From positions 1-6,172 of the forward strand of contig JAEZQS010000139.1 in the NCBI GenBank assembly GCA_023412995.1: a stretch of DNA of 6,172 nucleotides, written 5' to 3'. The stretch is from Pseudomonadota bacterium (GTDB lineage: Bacteria > Pseudomonadota > Gammaproteobacteria > Xanthomonadales > Rhodanobacteraceae). The notes below the pieces were generated by a model. That model was not told where the DNA came from. It saw only the letters and a program-made list of their open reading frames with translations, and searched no databases. Position 1 is the first letter of the stretch. Each line of letters starts with the position of its first letter. This document shows positions 1-6,172 of the stretch, in pieces. A program made the position numbers and the translations under genes.

Positions 1-175
1 AGGTCGGGCTTGGGCTGTGGGGGAGCGGTCCGTTAAGGGAAGGCTGGGCGGCGCCGCCGGTCGACCGGGGGCGCCGGGCGCGCGATGCTGCAGCACCCAA
101 GGTGGGGCCGCGCATGCTGGGGCACAACCCGCCGCCGCGCAACGTCGACCGCCTGCCTGCGGCGTCGGCACGGCC
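1..175. other. Non-coding stretch downstream of yhdP
   Basis: No gene is supported here. On the minus strand, yhdP ends at 176-178 (TGA) and the next gene of the conserved order (often a nitrilase-family gene or tldD) would lie beyond the window edge. An open minus-strand frame starts with ATG at 115-113 and runs off the edge for 38 codons. It has no Shine-Dalgarno sequence and reads as Arg/Ala/Pro/Gly-rich sequence unlike the start of any family I know. A plus-strand frame stops with TAA at 34-36, but 11 codons are too few to call a convergent gene. The notable structure is the inverted repeat at 50-75. Confidence 0.6.
50..75. repeat. Imperfect GC-rich inverted repeat downstream of yhdP
   Basis: The 13-base arms 50-62 and 63-75 are reverse complements except for one position (12 of 13 match) and meet at a central TCGA. 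As RNA this could fold into a stem of about 11 bp, with one mismatch and a 4-base loop. Two shorter perfect palindromes overlap it, GGCGGCGCCGCC at 47-58 and CCGGTCGACCGG at 57-68. It lies about 100 bases past the yhdP stop. There is no T-run on either side, so it is not a convincing intrinsic terminator. A transcript-end stabiliser, a protein-binding site or chance in GC-rich DNA are all possible. Confidence 0.45.
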
Positions 176-3100
176 TCAGCTGCCGCCTTTCCCCGCCTCG
201 CCTGCTTCGTCCCGCGACCCTGCCGCGCCGCCGGCCGGCGGCGAGTCGCGCGGGATCCAGCGGATTTCGGGCTTGTCCCAGCTCCCCTTTACCTCGTAGC
301 GGCGCACCACCGCCTTGCCGATCGGCTTGTCGAGGATGCCCTGCATGACCAGCCCGGCGGCTGCGCCGACCGGGCCTGCCGCCAGCGCGCCCACGATGGG
401 CAGGGTCGCCCCGGCGTGGGGGGTCACCCGCATCTGCTGGTCGTAGTCCTTTGCACGCAGCCCCGTGCGCCCGGTCACCACGATGTCGGCGGCCGGACTG
501 CGGATGGTGAGGTCATCGGTGTAGGCATTGCCGTCCTGCAGCCGGAACGCGCCGGTGATCGCGTTGAAGGCGAGTCCGGAACGGAAGAAGTCGCTGAAGT
601 CCAGGCTCAGCCGGCGCGGGATCTCGGTCAGCGACAGCAGCCCGAAGATCCGCCCTGCCCCGGGTTCGACATCGAGGATGCGTCCTTCGCCGACCTCGAC
701 CTTGAGGGTGCCGTCGAGCCGCGCCAGCTCGAAGGTCGAGGGCGGCCCCGGCCAGCTCGCATCGATGGTGGCGTGGGTATCCCCGCCCGCGATGAGCCCG
801 GCAAAGCCGAACGCGTCCAGCATGCGCCCGAGATCCTTTGCCTGCAGCGCGATGCCCAGGCGCGAGCGGCTCGCCCGTGCCGGGCCGGTCCAATCGCCGC
901 TGGCGATGATGGTGACGTTCGGCGAACGCGCGCTGAAACGGTCGATGCGCATGCCGCCGGCGACGGGTTGGCTGTCGAACGCGACGGCGCCAAGGCTGGC
1001 GCTGCCCAGGCGCAGGTCACCCACGGTCATGTGCAACGGCGGCACGGCCGCGGGATCGACGCCGGCAAACGCGCCAGGTCCCGTGTCTTCGCCTTCGGGC
1101 AGTTCGGGCCAGTGGACGCGGGTGAAATCGGCCGTGACGGCGCCGCCGCCCGACGGCATGCGCAGCGTTCCGGCCAGGGCGGCGCTGTCCAGCTGCAGCG
1201 TGATGGCGCCGGCGGCGGGATCGAGCGCGAGGTGCACCTGGTCGAAATGGCGCCCCGCCAGCAACAGGTCGCCCACGTGCAGGTCGATGCCTTGCAGCAG
1301 GCCGGCGCCGCCACCGGGGACGGGACCGGCGAGGCCGATCCAGCCGGCGGCATCGAGCACCGGCACGTCGCCGGCGATGCGGATGCCGCTGGCCGGCACC
1401 GGAGCGGCCGACGCGCTGCCCAGCACGAGGCTTGCCGCCAGCGGATTGGCGGCATCCGGCAGGTGGCCGGCCAGCGACAGCTTGTCGCCCAGGCGAAGCG
1501 AGAATGGCTGCCCGGCGTACGGCAGTTCCAGCGCCAGCTGGAACGGCAGGCTGGTGGCGGCGGTCTTGGCGAGCGGCGCCGGCAGGTCGATGGCGGTGCC
1601 GGCGAGGTCGCTCGAGACCAGCAGCCGGCTGCGATGGCTGTCGTCGGCATCGACGGTCACGCGCGCACGCCAGTCCGACGCGCCGGGCAGCCGGCCGACC
1701 AGGGGCGCCAGCACGGGCGCGCCCGCGAACACCGCGCTTGCCGGGAAGTGCCCGTCCAGTGCGCCTTCCAGCACGTGCCCGGGATCCTCGACGTAGTCGC
1801 CGATCGCCAGCGAGAGGCGCGCGCGCCCGTCGCGGTAGCCGACGTCCAGCGCATCGGCGAGGAACCCGCCCTGGTTGAAGCGCAACGGGCCGGTCGCGTC
1901 GGTGAAGTGCAGGTCGTAGCGATCGTGGTCGAGGCGTGCCTTCGACAGCGCGACCGCTCCCGCCAGGGTGAACGCCTCCGGCGCGCCGATCGGGAGCGTG
2001 AGCGCGAACGTCGCCTCGGCCTTGCCGCCGCGGATGGCCAGGTCGCCCAGGTGTTCCCCGTAGCGCCGCCCGATCGGGCTGGCGCGAACGAACGCGAGCA
2101 ACGCCGGGGCGCTGCCCTCGGCACGGGCAGCCAGCTCCAGCACCGGTTCGGAGAAATCGGCGATGCGCGCGCTCGCGGCGCTGGCGGCGACGTCCATCGA
2201 ACGCGCCGTCGCCGCCTCGGCCTGCATGCCGTCGTTGACGAATGTCGCAACCGCTTCGAGCTGCTGCGCGGCAGGCCAGTCGGGATCGTAGTCGAGTGTC
2301 GCGTCGCTGATCGCCGCACGCGCCAGCATCACGCCGGAATGGTCGTGGAAGGGCCAATTGGCGAGATCGCCATGGAGCGTCGCGCGACCCGACGTGACGC
2401 GCCCGCCCACCAGTGCGCGGTCGAGCCATTCGACGGCGCTGGGCGGCATCACGTTGGTTGGCCAGAAGAGCTTGGCCGCGACGACATCACCGTGCTGGAC
2501 TGCCGCGTAGAGGTCCACCACCGGTCGCCGCCCCGGCGTGAGCGCGAGGCCGCCGCGCAGCTCGCCGCCATAGCCCTCGCCTTCGAATCCGATGCGGCCG
2601 GTTTCCAGCCGCCAGCCCGCTTCCGTGCGCCAGGCGGCGATCTGGCCGCCGAACCGCGCAAAATGGAACGGCCGGCGGAACACCGCCGGGTAGTCCACCC
2701 GCATCGCCTGCGTCGGCAGCCGCAGCAGCAGGGCCTGCGCATCGCCGCTGACATGGGCATCGATCGACTCGACGCCCGGCGCGAAGGCCGCACTGGCGAC
2801 GCCGACGCCCTCCACTGCCGCATCGAGCGCGAAGTCGTCCTTGTCCTTCCAGCGTAGCCGCGCCGTCGCCAGCTGGCCATGCGGCCGCGCCAGGTACAGC
2901 CAGCGCCGCAGGCCTTCGGGCAGCGCCGGGGCGAGCATTGCCAGGTCGCCGGCCGGCTGCAGCGGCAGCGCGCTGGCGGCGAGCTGCCATTGCTTCCCGC
3001 CGGGCGCGGGCTGCGATTGCAGCTGCGCCCAGCCGCGTGCGCCGCCGGTGCCGGCGGTGGTGGTGAAGTCGGCCAGGTCGAAGCGCCATCCTGTCGCCGC

Positions 3101-4024
3101 CCGCTGCCAGCGCGCGGCAAACGCCAGCCGCTCGATCGCCGCGCGCGGCACGACGCGGGTGTCCGGATCGAGTTCGATCGCGACCGGCGTGGTGAATCGC
3201 ACGCCGGCGAGGTCGACGCGTGCCCTGACGTCCTCGATGCGGGCGTCGCGCACCTGCAGCCACGCCTGCAGCGATCCGCTGCCGCCCGCCAGCAGCGGCC
3301 AGCCGGGCCAGGACGGCAACGACGCGCGCGCGAGGTCGACATCGCCGGCCCCGGCATAGACGGTGCCGGAACGGCTGACGGCATCGATGTCGCCGACGAC
3401 GTCCAGCAACGGGGCGTCGGTGCCGCCGAGGTGCACGCGCCCGAGCACGCGCGTCGACGCGCCGCGGTTCACCAGGCGCAGCACCGGTGCAGCCAGCTGC
3501 ACGTGCAGTCCGCGCCCGGCGTCATCGACGATCACGCGCAGGTCGCGCAGCTCGAGCGCCCCGAGCGCGCCCAGGCTGGGGGTGCCGCTGCTGCCGGCGA
3601 GGGCCGGGTCGAAGCCGCGCACATGCCAGGAGCCGCCTTCGTTGGCGAGCTGCACTTCCAGCCCGCCGATGCGGAACTCGGTCAGCGCCCGTTCGCTGCG
3701 GAACAGCGCGAACAGGTCGAAGGCCAGCTCGGCATGCGGCACGGCGAGCGCGCCCTGCCCGCGCGGATCGCCGCCGATGCGCACCTCGTCCAGAGCCAGC
3801 ACGGGGCCGCCGCCGATCCAGGCACCGCGCAACCGCCCGATCGCCACGTCCCTGCCCAGCCGCGCCGACAGCCAGTCCTCCACGACTGCCGGATGGCGCA
3901 CCAGCCACGGCATCGCCAGCTGGGTCAGGCCGGCCAGCACGCCGAGAGCGATGATGGTGCCCGCGAACGCCGCCTGCAGCGCGAACCGGAGCCGCCGCAG
4001 GCGCGGGCGCACGGGCCTGTTCAC
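176..4024 (-). CDS. yhdP: YhdP-family AsmA-like phospholipid transport protein
   Basis: This is a 1282-residue protein of the YhdP family (E. coli YhdP has about 1266). In E. coli, YhdP, TamB and YdbH are large AsmA-like proteins anchored in the inner membrane. They span the periplasm as a lipid-binding groove and support phospholipid movement to the outer membrane. Seen here: an Arg-rich N-terminus (residues 3-13), one membrane helix at about 15-37, then a long beta-rich periplasmic body. An AsmA-like start lies at about 47-69 (VVEDWLSARLGRDVAIGRL). The central YhdP/DUF3971-type region includes WPTNVMPPSAVEWL (521-534) and GGRVTSGRATLHGDL (540-554). The C-terminal signature includes GRILDVEPGAGRIFGLLSL (1114-1132) and RRLSLDF (1137-1143). 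A hydrophobic Gly/Ala segment (about 1211-1233) precedes YEVKGSWDKPEI (1243-1254), and a loose Gly/Ala tail ends the protein. The start is GTG, chosen because it gives a short basic leader before the membrane helix; AGGTG lies 10 bases upstream. It follows rng by 60 bases and is probably cotranscribed with it. The family call is firm; the transport role is by homology. Confidence 0.93.
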   Translation of the reverse strand: MNRPVRPRLRRLRFALQAAFAGTIIALGVLAGLTQLAMPWLVRHPAVVEDWLSARLGRDVAIGRLRGAWIGGGPVLALDEVRIGGDPRGQGALAVPHAELAFDLFALFRSERALTEFRIGGLEVQLANEGGSWHVRGFDPALAGSSGTPSLGALGALELRDLRVIVDDAGRGLHVQLAAPVLRLVNRGASTRVLGRVHLGGTDAPLLDVVGDIDAVSRSGTVYAGAGDVDLARASLPSWPGWPLLAGGSGSLQAWLQVRDARIEDVRARVDLAGVRFTTPVAIELDPDTRVVPRAAIERLAFAARWQRAATGWRFDLADFTTTAGTGGARGWAQLQSQPAPGGKQWQLAASALPLQPAGDLAMLAPALPEGLRRWLYLARPHGQLATARLRWKDKDDFALDAAVEGVGVASAAFAPGVESIDAHVSGDAQALLLRLPTQAMRVDYPAVFRRPFHFARFGGQIAAWRTEAGWRLETGRIGFEGEGYGGELRGGLALTPGRRPVVDLYAAVQHGDVVAAKLFWPTNVMPPSAVEWLDRALVGGRVTSGRATLHGDLANWPFHDHSGVMLARAAISDATLDYDPDWPAAQQLEAVATFVNDGMQAEAATARSMDVAASAASARIADFSEPVLELAARAEGSAPALLAFVRASPIGRRYGEHLGDLAIRGGKAEATFALTLPIGAPEAFTLAGAVALSKARLDHDRYDLHFTDATGPLRFNQGGFLADALDVGYRDGRARLSLAIGDYVEDPGHVLEGALDGHFPASAVFAGAPVLAPLVGRLPGASDWRARVTVDADDSHRSRLLVSSDLAGTAIDLPAPLAKTAATSLPFQLALELPYAGQPFSLRLGDKLSLAGHLPDAANPLAASLVLGSASAAPVPASGIRIAGDVPVLDAAGWIGLAGPVPGGGAGLLQGIDLHVGDLLLAGRHFDQVHLALDPAAGAITLQLDSAALAGTLRMPSGGGAVTADFTRVHWPELPEGEDTGPGAFAGVDPAAVPPLHMTVGDLRLGSASLGAVAFDSQPVAGGMRIDRFSARSPNVTIIASGDWTGPARASRSRLGIALQAKDLGRMLDAFGFAGLIAGGDTHATIDASWPGPPSTFELARLDGTLKVEVGEGRILDVEPGAGRIFGLLSLTEIPRRLSLDFSDFFRSGLAFNAITGAFRLQDGNAYTDDLTIRSPAADIVVTGRTGLRAKDYDQQMRVTPHAGATLPIVGALAAGPVGAAAGLVMQGILDKPIGKAVVRRYEVKGSWDKPEIRWIPRDSPPAGGAAGSRDEAGEAGKGGS

Positions 4025-4034
4025 CCCGCCACCG

Positions 4035-4039
4035 CACCT
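4035..4039 (-). promoter_or_regulatory. Ribosome binding site for the yhdP GTG start
   Basis: On the minus strand the sequence AGGTG sits 10 bases before the GTG at 4024-4022. It is the best Shine-Dalgarno-like match in the rng-yhdP gap and supports GTG over later in-frame starts, which would cut into the basic leader and membrane helix. The spacing is slightly long and the match imperfect, so initiation may be modest. Confidence 0.45.
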
Positions 4040-4065
4040 GCTGCCGGACGCGGCGCCACCCCGGG

Positions 4066-4083
4066 GGCCGCCGCGTGGCGGCC
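4066..4083 (-). other. Intercistronic stem-loop between rng and yhdP
   Basis: A perfect 7-bp all-GC stem (arms 4066-4072 and 4077-4083) closes a 4-base loop and begins one base after the rng stop codon. On the minus strand it is followed by a C/G-rich stretch (CCCCCGGGG), not by a U-run. It therefore does not look like a full intrinsic terminator. It could slow 3' decay or partly attenuate transcription into yhdP. Chance formation is possible at this GC content, but its place directly after the stop codon is suggestive. Confidence 0.5.
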
Positions 4084-4084
4084 G

Positions 4085-5605
4085 TCAGAGCAGCACGACA
4101 TCGTACTGTTCCTGCGAGTAGTGCTCCTCCGGCTGGAACCGGATGGTCTTGCCGATGAACTCTTCCAGCTCGGCGACGCCGGCGGACTCCTCCTCGAGGA
4201 TGCGGTGGACCACCTTGGGCGCCGCCAGCACCAGCAGCTGCTGCGCGTCGAACTGGCGTACCGCGCGGGTGATCTCGCGGAAGATCTCGTAGGTGACGGT
4301 TTCGGCGGTCTTCAGGCTGCCGCGACCGCCGCAGGCGGGACAGGCCTCGCACAGCTGCCGTTCCAGGCTTTCGGTGGTGCGCTTGCGCGTCATCTCCACC
4401 AGGCCGAGCGGCGACATTTCGTACACGGTCGCCTTGGCATGGTCGCGCGTCATCGACTTCTGCAGCTGGCGCAGCACCTGGCGACGGTGTTCCTCGTCCG
4501 TCATGTCGATGAAATCGATGATGATGATGCCGCCGAGGTTGCGCAGGCGCAGTTGCCGCGCGGCGGCCTGCGCCGCCTCGAGGTTGGTGCGGAACACCGT
4601 TTCCTCCAGGTTGCGCGTGCCGAGGAAGCCGCCGGTGTTGACGTCGATGGTGGTCATCGCCTCGGTCTGGTCGACGATGAGGTAGCCGCCGGACTTGAGC
4701 GGTACGTCCTTGCGCAGCGCTTTCTGGATTTCGTCCTCGACGCCGTAGAGGTCGAAGATCGGCCGCTCGCCCGGGTAATGTTCGACGCGGTCCGCCAGCT
4801 CGGGCATGAACTGGCCGACGAAGCGCACGGCACGGTCGAGGGTCTCGCGCGAATCGATGCGCACCTTTTCGATCGAGGGCCGCATCAGGTCCCGCAAGGC
4901 GCGCAGGGTGAGGTCGAGGTCCTCGTAGATGCGTTCGCCCACGCGCGCCCGGCCCATCGATTCCTGCACCGTGGCCCACAGCTTGCCGAGATAGTCGATG
5001 TCCTCCGCCAGCGCCTCGCGCGGCTGGCCCTCGGCGTTGGTGCGCACGATGTAGCCGGGGGAACGCCCGGGCGGCGCCGGTGCGGCGTCGGCCGCGGTCG
5101 CGGTGTCCCGCGTCGTCAGCTCGGCCAGGATCTCCTTCAGGCGTGCGCGTTCGGCCTCGTCCTCGATCCGCACCGAGATGCCGAGCACGCGGCTGTAGGG
5201 CAGCAGCACGAGGTAGCGCGAGGGAATGGAGAGGTGCGTCGTCAGGCGCGCGCCCTTGGTGCCGATCGGGTCCTTCACTACCTGGACCACGATGTCCTGG
5301 CCATCGCGCACCAGTTCGCCGATGGGCGGCATGGCCGCCGGCACGCTCTCGCCGTTCTCGCCGGTGATGGTGGCGTGCGGGCGCACGATGTCCGAGGCAT
5401 GCAGGAACGCGGCGCGATCGAGCCCGATCTCCACGAACGCCGCCTGCATCCCCGGCATCACCCGGCTGACGCGCCCCTTGTAGATGTTGCCGACATAGCC
5501 GCGGCGGCTGGCGCGCTCGACGTGGACCTCCTGCAGCATGCCGTTCTCGACCAGCGCCACGCGCGTCTCGCGCGGGGTCACGTTGATCAGGATTTCTTCG
5601 GACAT
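4085..5605 (-). CDS. rng: Ribonuclease G
   Basis: RNase G is an endoribonuclease of the RNase E/G family. In E. coli it matures the 5' end of 16S rRNA and degrades some mRNAs, preferring 5'-monophosphorylated RNA. The protein has 506 residues against 489 in E. coli. Seen here: the typical N-terminus MSEEILINVTPRETRVAL; an S1 RNA-binding domain at about 37-125 (VGNIYKGRVSRVMPGMQAAF at 38-57); and a 5'-sensor region with the Arg-Thr pair at 188-189. The catalytic core has IDVNTGG with D321 and IIIDFIDM with D364, matching D303 and D346 of RNase E. The zinc-link CPAC has C422 and C425, followed by the small domain. There is no long C-terminal scaffold, so it is RNase G and not RNase E. An extra Ala/Pro/Thr-rich loop lies at about 163-184. 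The ATG at 5605 is set by homology; no clear Shine-Dalgarno sequence precedes it, and the frame stays open upstream only as a shadow of the divergent gene. It is first of the rng-yhdP pair. Confidence 0.97.
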   Translation of the reverse strand: MSEEILINVTPRETRVALVENGMLQEVHVERASRRGYVGNIYKGRVSRVMPGMQAAFVEIGLDRAAFLHASDIVRPHATITGENGESVPAAMPPIGELVRDGQDIVVQVVKDPIGTKGARLTTHLSIPSRYLVLLPYSRVLGISVRIEDEAERARLKEILAELTTRDTATAADAAPAPPGRSPGYIVRTNAEGQPREALAEDIDYLGKLWATVQESMGRARVGERIYEDLDLTLRALRDLMRPSIEKVRIDSRETLDRAVRFVGQFMPELADRVEHYPGERPIFDLYGVEDEIQKALRKDVPLKSGGYLIVDQTEAMTTIDVNTGGFLGTRNLEETVFRTNLEAAQAAARQLRLRNLGGIIIIDFIDMTDEEHRRQVLRQLQKSMTRDHAKATVYEMSPLGLVEMTRKRTTESLERQLCEACPACGGRGSLKTAETVTYEIFREITRAVRQFDAQQLLVLAAPKVVHRILEEESAGVAELEEFIGKTIRFQPEEHYSQEQYDVVLL

Positions 5606-5731
5606 GGAAAGGCTTGGCCGTGGATGCTGAGGCGACTTATAGCTTTCCGGGTGCGCGCTTGTCGAATGCCGGCCGCTGGCCTGCGCGCCGTGTAGACTGC
5701 CGCCCCTGCCCGTATTCTGCCGGACCTGCCG
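5606..5731. promoter_or_regulatory. Divergent intergenic region between rng and the regulator gene
   Basis: These 126 bases separate two genes reading away from each other, so they should hold promoters for both. The rng side has a plausible -35/-10 pair (5636-5665). On the regulator side, TAGACT at 5693-5698 resembles a -10 box, but no acceptable -35 lies 16-18 bases before it. A short imperfect symmetry, GGCC-GCT-GGCC at 5671-5681, lies between the two. Such a site could bind a regulator, but it is too short and GC-rich to call an operator. Confidence 0.5.
5636..5665 (-). promoter_or_regulatory. Putative sigma70 promoter for rng-yhdP
   Basis: On the minus strand, TCGACA (5665-5660; five of six match TTGACA) is followed after 18 bases by TATAAG (5641-5636; five of six match TATAAT). 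Initiation about 6-7 bases further on would give an rng leader of roughly 24 bases. TATAAG stands out in otherwise GC-rich DNA and lies in the intergenic gap, which supports the call. No mapped start site is available. Confidence 0.5.
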
Positions 5732-6172
5732 TTGGTCGCCTCGCGTTACCGGACCGGCGACATCCTGATCGACCTCGATGCGCGCGAGATCCGCCGGGGC
5801 GACACGATCGTCGAGGTCGAAGCCAAGGTTTTCGACCTGATCGCCCTGCTGCTGGCGCAGCGCGAGCGGGCGCTGTCCAAGCGCGAGCTCAACGACGCGC
5901 TGTGGGGCGAGCGGCCGGTGACCGATGCCGCGCTGGCCCAGCTGCTGCGCAAGGCGCGGCGGGCCCTCGGCGACGACGGCATCGCGCAGCGCACGATCCG
6001 CACCGTGCATGGGCACGGGCTGCGCTGGGTGGCGGATGTCGCAGCGGCGCCCGGCGCCTCGCTGGCGACCCCGCCCGCCGCGCCGCCCGTGGTCGAGCCC
6101 GTGGCTTCCACCGCAGGGCGGACACAAGGGCCGGTGCGCCGGCGCGGGCACCTCGCCGCGGCCGTGCTGGCG
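5732..6172 (+). CDS. Winged-helix (OmpR/CadC-type) regulator, N-terminal part, cut by window edge
   Basis: The visible 147 codons encode a DNA-binding domain of the OmpR/PhoB C-terminal type placed at the N-terminus, as in CadC/ToxR-like membrane regulators. Counting from the TTG: the N-terminal strands cover about 6-30, and the first helix is EAKVFDLIALLLAQ (30-43). Next come LSKRELNDALWG (48-59) and the likely recognition helix TDAALAQLLRKARRALG (64-80). The wing is RTIRTVHGHGLRWV (87-100), matching the usual IRTV-G-G-R pattern. A Pro/Ala-rich linker spans about 105-134; then Arg-rich RRRGH (136-140) leads into LAAAVLA, which looks like the start of a membrane helix. The effector part lies beyond the window. 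No receiver domain precedes the helices, so it is not a standard response regulator. The start is uncertain: the frame stops at TAG 5693-5695, and no ATG or GTG lies between that stop and the domain. TTG at 5732 is the most conventional choice; CTG (5717, 5726) and ATT (5714) are alternatives. Domain call firm, target and signal unknown. Confidence 0.85.
   Translation, partial: MVASRYRTGDILIDLDAREIRRGDTIVEVEAKVFDLIALLLAQRERALSKRELNDALWGERPVTDAALAQLLRKARRALGDDGIAQRTIRTVHGHGLRWVADVAAAPGASLATPPAAPPVVEPVASTAGRTQGPVRRRGHLAAAVLA

Noticed and set aside
1..115. Possible start of another minus-strand gene (ATG at 115-113, open to the window edge)
   Set aside because: There is no ribosome binding site, the translation is Arg/Ala/Pro-rich and low-complexity, and it does not resemble TldD or nitrilase N-termini.
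1550..1557. Exact match to the E. coli Chi octamer GCTGGTGG
   Set aside because: A single octamer inside a GC-rich coding region is expected by chance, and Chi sequences differ between lineages.
17..2857. Plus-strand open frame of 946 codons antisense to yhdP
   Set aside because: It lies opposite a gene with clear family signatures and its translation is Arg/Ala/Gln/Gly-rich with no recognisable domain. Long antisense frames are expected in DNA this GC-rich because stop codons are rare.
4514..4526. Short GAT/ATG triplet run resembling a microsatellite
   Set aside because: It is simply the codons for the conserved Ile run before the catalytic Asp of RNase G (IIIIDFIDM), present in the E. coli protein as well.
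2879..5695. Plus-strand open frame of 938 codons antisense to yhdP and rng
   Set aside because: It spans two unrelated minus-strand genes and their gap, which a real gene would not do. Its composition shows the same shadow bias, despite His/Asp/Val-rich patches derived from rng.
5693..5698. TAGACT as a -10 box for the plus-strand regulator
   Set aside because: No acceptable -35 element lies at the right distance (the 5670-5675 hexamer is CGGCCG), so a promoter cannot be called on this alone.
5606..6151. N-terminal extension of rng to 688 codons
   Set aside because: The extra residues are antisense to the winged-helix gene and the divergent promoter region. Homology places the RNase G start exactly at MSEEILINVTP (ATG 5605).

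Overview
The window is a very GC-rich, densely coded piece of a bacterial chromosome. Gene content points to a gammaproteobacterium. The composition and the form of RNase G suggest the Xanthomonadales (Lysobacter/Luteimonas-like); that placement is an inference from family resemblance, not a search result. There is no sign of a mobile element, CRISPR array, tRNA or rRNA.

Layout. Bases 1-175 hold no gene I can support, only a GC-rich stretch with an imperfect inverted repeat. Bases 176-4024 (minus) are a complete yhdP-family gene for a giant AsmA-like envelope protein of 1282 residues. A 60-base gap with a perfect 7-bp GC hairpin separates it from the gene upstream of it, rng (4085-5605, minus), which encodes RNase G of 506 residues. 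Bases 5606-5731 are a divergent intergenic region with a plausible sigma70-type promoter for rng. From about 5732 to the window end (plus) runs the N-terminal part of a winged-helix, CadC/ToxR-like regulator that is cut off just as a hydrophobic segment begins.

How the genes fit together. The rng-yhdP order is the conserved gammaproteobacterial arrangement (E. coli mreBCD-maf-rng-yhdP-tldD). The two genes are probably transcribed together from the rng promoter. RNase G acts in RNA maturation and turnover. YhdP-family proteins act in phospholipid movement between the inner and outer membranes. Here rng is not preceded by maf/mre: a divergently transcribed regulator sits there instead, so rng probably heads its own transcript.

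I do not see an undescribed system. The points worth a second look are an extra loop in the 5'-sensor region of RNase G, a regulator with no ATG or GTG start available, and the hairpin between rng and yhdP. Two very long plus-strand reading frames (about 940 residues each) lie antisense to the real genes and are compositional shadows.
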